In this document: one piece after another, positions 52,995-60,952 of the stretch
Layout: every line of letters starts with the position of its first letter
Position numbering within the stretch: the first letter of the stretch is position 1
DNA from: Arthrobacter sp. OAP107
GTDB lineage: Bacteria > Actinomycetota > Actinomycetes > Actinomycetales > Micrococcaceae
Length of the DNA: 64,000 bases
Direction: 5' to 3'
NCBI RefSeq assembly: GCF_040546765.1
Contig: NZ_JBEPOK010000001.1
Span: 5,146,001 to 5,210,000, forward strand
The notes under the pieces: model-generated
Database searches by the model: none
Told to the model about the DNA's origin: nothing
What the model saw: the letters and a program-made list of their open reading frames with translations, nothing else
Translations under genes and position numbers: made by a program

Positions 52995-53897
52995 ATGCGG
53001 ATTCTGGTCGTTGGGGCCGGCGCGACCGGCGGCGCCTTTGGCAGCCTGCTCCAGGAAGCCGGACGCGACGTCACTTACCTCGTGCGCGAAAGCCGGGCGA
53101 AGAGACTTAGGCGCGATGGCTTGCGGTTTGTCTCGCCCGGAAATGACCGCACCCACCAGGTCCGGACGGTCGTTGCCGGAGAAACCGCTGAGCCTTTCGA
53201 CCTCGTACTTGTCACCGTTAAAGCCGCTGCTCTCGAGGGAGCCATCGCGGATCTGCGGCACTACGTGGGATCAGGGACGTTCCTGCTGCCGTTCCTGAAC
53301 GGCATGGCGCATGTTGAACGGCTGGACCAGGAGTTTCCCGGGCAGGTGTTGGGTGGTCTGGTGAAGATCGTCGCCACGCTCGACGGCGACACCGTGCGCC
53401 AAATGACCGGGCTGACCACGCTGACTGTCGGCGCCCTCGATGGTGCCGGCGTCCCAGAAGGGGTTATCGAAGCCCTGGACGTCCCGGGCATTGATCTCAC
53501 GGTCAGCCGGGATGTCGTTGGTGCCCTGTGGGAGAAATGGGCGTTCATCGCCGCTGCGGGCGTCATCACGTGCCTGTTCCGCGGGCCCATCGGCAAAATC
53601 ATCGACGCCGGCGGACTTCCAAAGATCATCGACGCCATCAACGAACTTGAGGCCGTCGCCGAGGAAGCCGGCCACCCCGTCTCCGGCCAGGCACACGCGC
53701 AGTCCCTGGCGCTCCTGACTGAACCGGGTTCGGCCTTCACCTCCTCCCTGTACCGGGATCTCACCGCCGGTCGTCCGACCGAGGGAGAACATATCCTGGG
53801 AGACCTCGCCGGCCGCGCCCGGCATCTCGGCGTCCCCACGCCGCTGCTCGACCTCACCCTCATCCAACTCAGAGCGAACAGGCCGACGCACGGCTAG
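52995..53897 (+). CDS. ketopantoate reductase family protein (PanE/ApbA-like)
   Basis: NADPH-dependent dehydrogenase of 300 residues with the Rossmann motif GAGATGGAFG at residues 7-16, a KAAALE catalytic lysine segment and the helical C-terminal ApbA_C domain with SSLYRDLTAGRPTEGEHI. It may reduce ketopantoate in CoA synthesis or a similar 2-oxo acid. The ATG at 52995 follows GGAAGGA. Confidence 0.88.
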   Translation: MRILVVGAGATGGAFGSLLQEAGRDVTYLVRESRAKRLRRDGLRFVSPGNDRTHQVRTVVAGETAEPFDLVLVTVKAAALEGAIADLRHYVGSGTFLLPFLNGMAHVERLDQEFPGQVLGGLVKIVATLDGDTVRQMTGLTTLTVGALDGAGVPEGVIEALDVPGIDLTVSRDVVGALWEKWAFIAAAGVITCLFRGPIGKIIDAGGLPKIIDAINELEAVAEEAGHPVSGQAHAQSLALLTEPGSAFTSSLYRDLTAGRPTEGEHILGDLAGRARHLGVPTPLLDLTLIQLRANRPTHG

Positions 53898-54017
53898 GGC
53901 CGCCACTTCTGCGAGGCAGCGGTTGTGTTCATCACACGTTCGTCGTGCCGTCTCCGTCACAGCGGGTCTCCGTCGCATACTGGTCTCATGGGGATGCAAG
54001 ACGCAGGAGGATCAGTG

Positions 54018-54335
54018 GTGGAAACCTTGAAGAGGGTGGTGCGGAACGAGTACTTTCCGGCAGCGGCCGTGCTGACGCTGGTGGTGCTCTTCTGGGTTGC
54101 GGGCCTGTTCGGCGGCCTCTCGCTGCTGAGCCGGAGCCAGCCCCCAATCGCCACGCTCACCTGGCTGCTGTTCGTGTACGCCGCTGCCGTCCTGACGCCA
54201 CTGGCTGGCATCCTGGCCGCGGCGGACCTGCTTCGCCGGTGGTGGCGAAACCGCCGCGCAGCGAAGGCCGGCACCGCCAAAGGCGGCATACGCAACGACG
54301 GCACTCCCAAAGACGGTGCGAGGATCGGGTCCTAG
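54018..54335 (+). CDS. small two-helix membrane protein, unknown
   Basis: Protein of about 105 residues with two helices (about 11-32 and 43-65), then a very basic tail (RRWWRNRRAAKAGTAKGG). The GTG at 54018 is chosen because AGGAGG lies 7 nt upstream. No known family. It ends about 85 bp before the BNR gene and may share its transcript. Confidence 0.6.
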   Translation: METLKRVVRNEYFPAAAVLTLVVLFWVAGLFGGLSLLSRSQPPIATLTWLLFVYAAAVLTPLAGILAAADLLRRWWRNRRAAKAGTAKGGIRNDGTPKDGARIGS

Positions 54336-54421
54336 ACCAAACCCCGGCCAACGAATCCAGCCAAACCCGTTGGGGGCCAAAACCATTGCAGCCCCTCCGC
54401 CCGAGTGGTTGCATGGGGTTC

Positions 54422-55543
54422 ATGAATGCCTCAGAGAGTTTCGTTTTAGCAATCGGGACCAAAAAGGGTCTCTGGCTGGCCATCAGCCAGGACCGGAAGC
54501 AGTGGTCCTTTTCCGGCCCGCACTTCCTGATGAGCGAGATACCCAGCATCGGAATCGACACCCGTGACGGCCGCACGCGCATCATGGTGGGGGTGCGGTC
54601 CGAGCACTGGGGCCCCTATGTTGCCCACTCGGATGATCTCGGCGCCAGCTGGACCGAGCCCGAGCAGGGTGCCATCAAGTTTCCCGAAGGCACCGACGCC
54701 GCCGTGGAACGCATCTGGCAGATCTACCCCGACGCCGAATCCCGCCCGGGCGTCGTCTGGGCCGGAGCGGAACCGATTTCGGTATGGAAGTCGACCGACG
54801 GCGGCGAGCACTTTGAGCTGAACCGCGGACTGTGGGACCACCCGCACCGCAGCGAGTGGGGTGCCGGATACGGCGGCGCCGCCGCCCACTCGATAGTGGT
54901 CAACCCCTCCGGGGACAAAGTCCACGTGGCCATGAGCACCGGAGGAGTGTACCGCTCACTTGACGGCGGGACGTCCTGGGAGCCGCGGAACAAAGGCATC
55001 TCGGCCTACTTCATGCCTGACCCCAACCCGGAATTCGGCCAGTGCGTGCACAAGATTGCAGCGGATGCCGCCGTTGAAGGCCGCCTTTACGCGCAGAACC
55101 ACCACGGCGTGTACCGGACCGATGACAATGCCGAGAACTGGGAATCGATAGCGGAGGGCCTGCCGGCCGATTTTGGGTTCGTCATGCTGACGCACCCCAG
55201 GCGTGCCGGCACGGCCTGGGTTGTTCCATTGAAGGCCGACGGCGAACGCATCCCGCCGGACGGAAAACTCGCCGTGCACCGCACCGACGACGCCGGAGCC
55301 ACGTGGAAGCGCCTGGACTCCGGGCTCCCGCAGTCAGAATTCAATGCCGTGCTCCGTGACGCGGCCGCCGTGGATTCCGCTGAACCCGCCGGGGTGTACT
55401 TCGGAACACGCGGGGGCGCGGTGTATGCCAGCGCCGACGAAGGCGAAACCTTTGCGGAGGTGGCATCCCACCTGCCGGATGTCCTGTGCGTCCGCGCTGC
55501 CGTTGTGGCCGGGGCCCCGGTTGCCGCCGGGACTGGCGCATGA
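54422..55543 (+). CDS. BNR/sialidase-like beta-propeller protein
   Basis: Cytosolic protein of 373 residues (no signal peptide). Asp-box type repeats recur along it: SDDLGASW, STDGGEHF, SLDGGTSW, TDDNAENW, TDDAGATW and SADEGETF, six blades' worth. These are structural and do not prove sialidase activity; no catalytic Arg triad is evident. It lies 9 bp upstream of a MoaD-like gene, a pairing that hints at a shared but unknown job. The start is uncertain (54413 or 54422). Confidence 0.8.
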   Translation: MNASESFVLAIGTKKGLWLAISQDRKQWSFSGPHFLMSEIPSIGIDTRDGRTRIMVGVRSEHWGPYVAHSDDLGASWTEPEQGAIKFPEGTDAAVERIWQIYPDAESRPGVVWAGAEPISVWKSTDGGEHFELNRGLWDHPHRSEWGAGYGGAAAHSIVVNPSGDKVHVAMSTGGVYRSLDGGTSWEPRNKGISAYFMPDPNPEFGQCVHKIAADAAVEGRLYAQNHHGVYRTDDNAENWESIAEGLPADFGFVMLTHPRRAGTAWVVPLKADGERIPPDGKLAVHRTDDAGATWKRLDSGLPQSEFNAVLRDAAAVDSAEPAGVYFGTRGGAVYASADEGETFAEVASHLPDVLCVRAAVVAGAPVAAGTGA

Positions 55544-55552
55544 GGATGTGCA

Positions 55553-55840
55553 GTGGCTGAGATCAGCGTGGTCCTTCCCAGCGTCCTCCAGCCGCTCGCC
55601 GGCGGGCAGTCCATACTGACTACACCCGCCGACGGGGCGGTGACTGTGGGGCGGCTGCTGGATTCCGTGACCGGGACATACCCGGTGCTCGCCAGGCGGC
55701 TGCGGGACGAGACGGGTGCGCTCCGCCGCTACGTGAATATTTACGTGAACGGTGAGGAGGTCCGGCGTCTCCGCGGCCTGGAAACGGAAGTCTCCGCGGG
55801 CCAGGAGGTACTGATTATTCAGTCGGTGGCCGGCGGCTAG
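55553..55840 (+). CDS. MoaD/ThiS ubiquitin-like protein
   Basis: Beta-grasp protein of 95 residues ending in SVAGG. The C-terminal Gly-Gly is the feature needed for adenylation and thiocarboxylation in sulfur transfer or for protein tagging. The middle RRYVNIYVNGEEVRRLRGLET is typical of the small MoaD-like family. No molybdopterin or thiamine genes are near. GTG start, 9 bp after the propeller gene. Confidence 0.85.
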   Translation: MAEISVVLPSVLQPLAGGQSILTTPADGAVTVGRLLDSVTGTYPVLARRLRDETGALRRYVNIYVNGEEVRRLRGLETEVSAGQEVLIIQSVAGG

Positions 55841-55845
55841 ACGGC

Positions 55846-56082
55846 TCAGGCGACGCGCCAAACGCTGCATTCGTCCGTATTTATGGCCTTGCGCATGCCC
55901 GTGTGATGATCCATGATCCACACGACGCCGATGCCCGGGGCTGTCTCCTGGACGCTGCCGCGGCGGATGATGACATCGTCATAGCTGGGGCCCACCGACA
56001 GGCGGGCCTCGATCTCGTCGCCGCGATGCAGCTGGTCCAGGGCACGGACCCGGGTGATGTGGGGTTTGGCTTCCTTCAACAT
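55846..56082 (-). CDS. small hypothetical protein
   Basis: Protein of 78 residues starting MLKEAKPHITRVRALDQLHRGDEIEARL, rich in beta-strand-like segments. Not recognised as a named family. The ATG at 56082 follows AGGAGG, and codon use is coding-like. Convergent with the MoaD-like gene, only 5 bp away. Confidence 0.65.
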   Translation of the reverse strand: MLKEAKPHITRVRALDQLHRGDEIEARLSVGPSYDDVIIRRGSVQETAPGIGVVWIMDHHTGMRKAINTDECSVWRVA

Positions 56083-56170
56083 GGCGTGGCCTCCTGAGCT
56101 GGAGCTGGTGCCTGCAATTGCCGGCACAACCAGTGTGGCGCGGCATTGTTGCGCACGCGTTTCCTGCCCG

Positions 56171-56332
56171 TTAGCGCCCGGTTAGTTTCCGGCGCCGAGG
56201 CGGTTTCCGCGCGCCATCGGCGGCCGGAGAGCCCTTGGACTGGCGGGCGATGATCTCGGGAACCGGGAAGACCATGTCTGAGGTGTTGCACTTCTGGAGC
56301 TCATCCCGGGACGCCGCGGGTGTCCCGCAGAT
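56171..56332 (-). pseudogene. 3' fragment resembling a LacI-family regulator
   Basis: An open stretch of about 54 codons ends in TAA at 56171. Codons from 56306 downward are strongly G/C at third positions and read DELQKCNTSDMVFPVPEI and then IARQSKGSPAADG. The pattern P-x-E-I-I-x-R-Q-S resembles the last strand of LacI regulators. No start codon with a ribosome binding site or DNA-binding domain is present, so it is likely a decayed or truncated regulator. Identification is tentative. Confidence 0.35.
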
Positions 56333-56386
56333 TCAGGCCGGTGACCCAGCGCGGGGTGCAGTCCCTCGTCGGCCAGGAGGTGGTTC

Positions 56387-56433
56387 TCCGGCCCCGGACG
56401 GATGTCTGTTGCGGGAGCCTGTCCGGGGCCGGA
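56387..56433 (-). terminator. hairpin after the aldehyde dehydrogenase gene
   Basis: A perfect 13-bp G/C-rich stem (56387-56399 with 56421-56433) with a 21-nt loop lies just beyond the stop of the last gene of the catabolic operon. No U tract follows on the minus strand, so termination may be partial. Confidence 0.55.
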
Positions 56434-56445
56434 AGTGTGCGGCTG

Positions 56446-58029
56446 TTACTGGGCCAGCTCGGGTGTGCCGTCGATCAGGCGGCTGACCTGCCAGGGGTTG
56501 GCATCCTGGAGCGGTGCCGGACGCAGCTGCTCGGGGAAGTTCTGGTAGGCCACCGGGCGCAGGAACCTGTTGATCGCGAGGGTCCCCACCGAGGTGGTCT
56601 TCGAGTCCGAGGTGGCGGGGTAGGGGCCGCCATGGACCACGGCGTGGCCGACTTCGACGCCGGTGGGCCAGCCGTTGATGATGATCCTGCCGACCTTGCG
56701 TTCCAGGGCCGGGATCAGGCCGGAGGCCGCAGCGAAGTCTTCCTCTGTCACGTGCAGCGAGGCAGTGAGCTGGCCTTCGAGCAGCCGGGTGGCCCTGATC
56801 AGGTCATCGATGTCCTTGTAGCGGACCGCGAGGCTGGCGGCTCCGAAGATTTCCTCGTGCAGGACCGGGTTGGATGTGAAGGCGTCCAGGTCGGCGCCGA
56901 ACACGGCGGGGGCGGGGGCGTTTTCGGTCGGTCCCTTCTTGCCCCGGCCGATGAGTTCGACGTCGGCGGAAGCCTCGAGCGCGTCGTGGCCGTGCTGCCA
57001 GGCGGAGGCGATGCCGCCGCTGAGCATGGTCTGCCCGGACAGCTGCGTGATGGCGTCGGTGACGGCCGCGGCGAACCGGTTTCCGGCGTCGCCGGCGGGA
57101 ACGAAGACGAGCCCCGGGGAAGTGCAGAGCTGTCCGGAGCTGCCGGTCACGGAGGTGACGTACTGCTTGGCAAGGGATTCAATATCCGCGTTCAGCGCGC
57201 CGGGGAAGACGTAGACCGGGTTGATGGAGGACATTTCGGCGTAGACCGGGATCGGTTCGGGCCGTGCGGCGGCGGTGCGCATGAGGGCGGTGCCGCCGGC
57301 GCGGGATCCGGTGAAGCCTACGGCCTTGACGGCCGGGTCGGCCGCGAGGGCCTGGCCGATGCTGCTGCCCGGGCCGTAAATGAGGGAGAAGACGCCGGGG
57401 TGAAGGCCGAGGTCGGTGACGGCCTTGGCGATGGCCTGGCCCACGAGTTCACTGGTGCCGGGATGGGCGTTGTGGGCCTTGACGATCACCGGGCAGCCGG
57501 CCGCGAATGCGGAGGCGGTGTCGCCGCCGGCGACGGAGAAGGCCAGCGGAAAGTTGCTGGCGCCGAAGACGGCCACGGGGCCGAGCGGGATCTGGCGCTG
57601 GCGAATGTCGGCGCGGGGCAGGGGAGCCCGGTCCGGAATGGCCGGGTCGATGCGGACGCCGCGGAAGTCGCCCCGACGGACCACGTCGGCGAAGAGCCGC
57701 AGCTGGCCGGTGGTGCGGGCACGTTCGCCCTGCAGGCGGGCGGCTGGCAGGCCGGTCTCCTGGCCCGCCCGGACGATCAGTTCCTCACCGACGGCCTCGA
57801 TGTTCTCGGCGATCGCGTCCAGGAACCGGGCGTGCTGCTCGGGGTCAAGAGTGCTGAAGGAGTCGAAGGCGTCGGCGGCCGCGGCGGTGGCGGCCTTGAG
57901 CTGCTCCTCGGTGACCAGGGTGTACGCAGGTTCCAGCTGTTCGTTGGTGGCGGGGTTGAAGCCGTGGGCCGTGCCGCTGGTACCGATAACGGTCCCGCCG
58001 GCGATGAGGGAATGTCCTTGAAGAGTCAT
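56446..58029 (-). CDS. NADP-type aldehyde dehydrogenase (2-oxoglutarate semialdehyde type)
   Basis: Protein of 527 residues. The catalytic Cys is in SSGQLCTSPG (near residue 305) and the base Glu in VYAEMSSINPV. N-terminal LIAGGTVIGTSG and the overall length match 2,5-dioxovalerate (2-oxoglutarate semialdehyde) dehydrogenases. In this operon it probably oxidises the aldehyde released by the amine oxidase; the true substrate is not proven. Last gene of the minus-strand operon, 54 bp after the SnoaL-like gene. Confidence 0.88.
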   Translation of the reverse strand: MTLQGHSLIAGGTVIGTSGTAHGFNPATNEQLEPAYTLVTEEQLKAATAAAADAFDSFSTLDPEQHARFLDAIAENIEAVGEELIVRAGQETGLPAARLQGERARTTGQLRLFADVVRRGDFRGVRIDPAIPDRAPLPRADIRQRQIPLGPVAVFGASNFPLAFSVAGGDTASAFAAGCPVIVKAHNAHPGTSELVGQAIAKAVTDLGLHPGVFSLIYGPGSSIGQALAADPAVKAVGFTGSRAGGTALMRTAAARPEPIPVYAEMSSINPVYVFPGALNADIESLAKQYVTSVTGSSGQLCTSPGLVFVPAGDAGNRFAAAVTDAITQLSGQTMLSGGIASAWQHGHDALEASADVELIGRGKKGPTENAPAPAVFGADLDAFTSNPVLHEEIFGAASLAVRYKDIDDLIRATRLLEGQLTASLHVTEEDFAAASGLIPALERKVGRIIINGWPTGVEVGHAVVHGGPYPATSDSKTTSVGTLAINRFLRPVAYQNFPEQLRPAPLQDANPWQVSRLIDGTPELAQ

Positions 58030-58083
58030 AGTGCGCCCTCCTGGGCGGTTGAGGTTAGAGATGGGCGGTGCTGGGGCGCCCGG

Positions 58084-58500
58084 TCAGGCGTTGCCGGCTC
58101 CGAGGTGCCAGATGCCGAGGGCGGAGAGCAGTTCCCGCGGATCCCAGACCACCCATTCCTCGGCGAGCTTGTCGTCGTCGAAACGGAGGAAGGAAGCCCC
58201 GGAGACGGTGATGGACCGGCCCGTGGCGGGCACGTCCATGAAGTCGCCCTGGTGCGTTCCCCGGGTCTGCCAGTGGATCGCGGCGGTGTCTCCGTCTTCG
58301 ATGATGTGCAGGATGTCTGTGGTGGTGTCCGGGAACGCGGCGTGGGTGGCCTCGATGGTTTTGCGCAGGTTGGCGTAGTCCTCACTGCCGGACTTGGAGC
58401 GGCGGACGTAGTCAGGCGCGAGCAGCTGCTCGAATGCTGTGAGGTCTCCGTCGCCCCAGGCCCGGTTCCAGGCGTCGAGAATGGTGTCGCGGCGGCTCAT
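58084..58500 (-). CDS. SnoaL-like polyketide cyclase/ester cyclase family protein
   Basis: NTF2-fold protein of 138 residues (DAWNRAWGDGDLTAFEQLLAPDY start, WQTRGTHQGDFMDVPATG core). Members catalyse ring closure or act as small hydrolases or isomerases. Its start overlaps the upstream flavin reductase stop by 4 bp, so it belongs to the operon. It could act on a product of the monooxygenase step. Confidence 0.82.
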   Translation of the reverse strand: MSRRDTILDAWNRAWGDGDLTAFEQLLAPDYVRRSKSGSEDYANLRKTIEATHAAFPDTTTDILHIIEDGDTAAIHWQTRGTHQGDFMDVPATGRSITVSGASFLRFDDDKLAEEWVVWDPRELLSALGIWHLGAGNA

Positions 58501-59048
58501 GATGCGCTCCTTGCTGCTGTTGCTTCGGCAGGTGCCGGGATTTCGATGGGCAGGTACTGGCCGAACTTTCCGGCCCGGAACAGCAGGGCGTCGCCGCTTC
58601 CCTCTTCCATGTTTGTTACCGATCCCACCACCATGTAGTGGTCGCCGACGAGGACCTCGGCGGTGACGACGCAGTCGATGTAGGCAGTGGCGCCGTCCAG
58701 GTGCGGGGTGCCGAGGGGTCCGGCACTGCAGGGCAGGCCCTCGAACTTCTGCGGTCCCTTCCGCGACAGCGACCGGCAGAGGCTGATCTGGTCATCGGAG
58801 AGGATGTTGGCGGTGAACTTCTGCAGTTTGCGCAGCTTCGGCCAGCTGGAGGAGGACTTGTCGACGCAGAACATGACCAGCGGCGGCTCGAGTGAGAGGG
58901 ACTGGAAGGTGCCGACCACGAGGCCGAGCTTCTCGTCGTCGTCGTTGACGCCGGTGATGGCCGTAACGCCGGTGGGCAGCTTGCCCAGGATCTGGCGGTA
59001 GTAGGCGGGGGTGATGTCCGCCGGAACGGCGGCTGGGGTGATATCCAT
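58497..59048 (-). CDS. flavin reductase 2 (HpaC-like)
   Basis: FMN-binding split-barrel protein of 183 residues with LPTGVTAITGVND, VGTFQSLSLEPPLVMFCVDKSSSSWP and DHYMVVGSV. Such enzymes supply reduced FMN to two-component monooxygenases. It is a paralogue of the reductase encoded 29 bp upstream, so the operon holds two copies. Confidence 0.88.
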   Translation of the reverse strand: MDITPAAVPADITPAYYRQILGKLPTGVTAITGVNDDDEKLGLVVGTFQSLSLEPPLVMFCVDKSSSSWPKLRKLQKFTANILSDDQISLCRSLSRKGPQKFEGLPCSAGPLGTPHLDGATAYIDCVVTAEVLVGDHYMVVGSVTNMEEGSGDALLFRAGKFGQYLPIEIPAPAEATAARSAS

Positions 59049-59077
59049 GTCAGTGTTCCTTGATCAAGTGAATTGGA

Positions 59078-59593
59078 TCAGGCGGTTTCGCGGAAGCTGC
59101 CGAAGCGGCCGCCGTGGAAGATGAGCGGGGCGGAAGCCCCCTCGGCGGGTGTCATGTCCAGCACGCTGGCGATGACGACGACGTGGTCGCCGGCGGTGAA
59201 CTGCTGTTCGATCCGGCAATCGAACCAGGCAAGTGAGCCGTGCAGGTGCGGGGTGCCCCACCCGGATTCGGACCAGTCCACAGCGCTGAGCTTGTCCTCA
59301 CCCCTGGCGGAGAGTGCGCGGCACACCTGCTGCTGGTCCTCGGCGAGGAGGCTGACGCTGAAGGTCCCCGCTTCGGAGATCCTGGGCCAGCTGGTGGAGG
59401 AGTGCATCACGCTGAACGTCACCAGCGCCGGTTCCATGGACAGCGAGGCGAAGGTGCCCACGATCATGCCGTTCTGGGCCCCGGTCACCGGGTCCGTGGA
59501 GCAGATCGCTGCGACGCCGGTGGGCAGGTGCCGCATGACGGCACGGTAGGTGTCGGAGTCGATCCGGCGGCCTTCCAGTACGGGAGCGGTCAT
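59078..59593 (-). CDS. flavin reductase 1 (HpaC-like)
   Basis: Protein of 171 residues with LPTGVAAICSTDPVTG, VGTFASLSMEPALVTFSVMHSSTSWP and DHVVVIASVLDM, parallel to reductase 2 but clearly diverged. The presence of two may mean that each serves a different oxygenase or that one has another substrate. The start overlaps the amine oxidase stop by 4 bp. Confidence 0.88.
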   Translation of the reverse strand: MTAPVLEGRRIDSDTYRAVMRHLPTGVAAICSTDPVTGAQNGMIVGTFASLSMEPALVTFSVMHSSTSWPRISEAGTFSVSLLAEDQQQVCRALSARGEDKLSAVDWSESGWGTPHLHGSLAWFDCRIEQQFTAGDHVVVIASVLDMTPAEGASAPLIFHGGRFGSFRETA

Positions 59594-60906
59594 GGCTTTT
59601 CCTCCAGTGCGGGGGCCTTGAGTTCTGCGTGGATGTTGCGGCCGGCGCGCAGGCCGGACTCGATGGCGCCGTCGAAGAAACCGGCCCAGATGTTCGCGGT
59701 GTCACTGCTGGCGAAGTGCAGTGCGCCTTCGCTGGCTTGCTGTGCAGCGTGGTACTTGGTGAGCTGGCCGGGGCGCTGGATCTGCCAGGTCTCCTCGGCG
59801 TACGGGTCCTCGCCCCACTTGTGGCCGGTGACCTCGAGGACTTCCAGGTCGTCGCGCCAGACCTTGATGGCCGCCTGGACCTGGTCCTTGTCGGTGACGT
59901 CGATGCGGTTCGCGTCGGCGCCGAAGCCCACCAGCACGGCGTCATCTTCGCCGACGAACTCGGTGCGGATCACGGAGAGCGGCTTGTCCTGGGCGGAGTA
60001 GGCGAAGAACGGCTTGATGGGTCCCTTGACCCGGATCCAGGCCTTGACGCCCTGGGATGCGGTCTTTTCCCGGCTGGGTGCGAGCTTGCCCTCGGACAGG
60101 GCAGGCTCGACGTCGAGCTTGTGCAGAATGTTCTGCGACAGTGTGATGACCACCTTCCTGGCCTGTATTTCCTGGCCGTCGCCGTAGGTGACGGTGGCAC
60201 CGTCGCTGTTGTGGCGGACGGACGTGACCGGGCTGTTGAGGCGGATGTCGGCGGTGGTGTCCTCGGCGATGGCGTTGGCCAGGCCGTCGTTGCCGTCCTT
60301 GAGGCGGTAGATGGCGGAGGCCTCGTGCATCAGGTGCCAGTGGCCGGAGGAGCCGGCGGTCCAGCGCAGGGCGTTGACGTAGGCGCACTGGTCCAGGGGC
60401 GCGTTGAAGTGGCCCACCCAGGCGGCCTCGTTGGCGTTCCGCTCGTCCTCGGAGAGGTCCAGCTTGTCGAGCATTTCCTGCAGGTTGTACTGGTCCACCT
60501 CGGCCAGGTTCTCCACGGTCAGCGGTGCATCGGGGCGGGGAAGCCACTTGACGGTGTCTTCCAGCAGGCGGGTCATGCCGGGGTCGATGAGCTTCATGAA
60601 GTCGTCCAGGTTGCCGCGGCGCACCTCGTTGCCGGCCAGCCAGTAGGTTTCCTCCGAGCGCGGGCCGCGGGAGACCTCCAGGCCGTAGCGGGTGACTTCG
60701 GCCCAGACGTGGGGCTGGGTCCAGTGCAGCCAGTTGCCGCCGAGCTCCAGGTTCTGGCCGAGGCGGCGCTCGGTGTACAGGCGGCCGCCAAGACGGTTCC
60801 GGGCTTCCAGGACGACCACGCTGTGGCCGCGGTTGCCGAGCTCGCGGGCGGTGACGAGGCCGGCAAGACCGGCACCGATGACGACGACGTCTGTCTGTTC
60901 AGTCAT
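59590..60906 (-). CDS. FAD-dependent amine oxidase
   Basis: Flavoprotein of 438 residues. The FAD-binding GAGLAGLVTARELGNRGH (10-28) and GGRLYTERRLGQNLELGGNWLHW match the flavin monoamine/putrescine oxidase family, with the C-terminal FAD segment WAGFFDGAIESGLRAG. It oxidises an amine to an imine, giving aldehyde, ammonia and peroxide. Next to an aldehyde dehydrogenase, this fits a side-chain or ring-fragment amine catabolic route. Confidence 0.88.
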   Translation of the reverse strand: MTEQTDVVVIGAGLAGLVTARELGNRGHSVVVLEARNRLGGRLYTERRLGQNLELGGNWLHWTQPHVWAEVTRYGLEVSRGPRSEETYWLAGNEVRRGNLDDFMKLIDPGMTRLLEDTVKWLPRPDAPLTVENLAEVDQYNLQEMLDKLDLSEDERNANEAAWVGHFNAPLDQCAYVNALRWTAGSSGHWHLMHEASAIYRLKDGNDGLANAIAEDTTADIRLNSPVTSVRHNSDGATVTYGDGQEIQARKVVITLSQNILHKLDVEPALSEGKLAPSREKTASQGVKAWIRVKGPIKPFFAYSAQDKPLSVIRTEFVGEDDAVLVGFGADANRIDVTDKDQVQAAIKVWRDDLEVLEVTGHKWGEDPYAEETWQIQRPGQLTKYHAAQQASEGALHFASSDTANIWAGFFDGAIESGLRAGRNIHAELKAPALEEKP

Positions 60907-60952
60907 TGAAGTATCTCCGTTGATGTTTGGTGGGTGGGTGGCGGCGTTGCGC

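Noticed and set aside
53945..54421. N-terminal extension of the BNR frame
   Set aside because: It overlaps the small membrane protein gene in another frame, is Arg/Pro/Gly-rich without family similarity, and lacks a ribosome binding site.
54422..55543. Calling the BNR protein an active sialidase
   Set aside because: Only structural Asp-box repeats are visible; there is no signal peptide and no catalytic Arg triad or Asp/Tyr/Glu set that I can identify.
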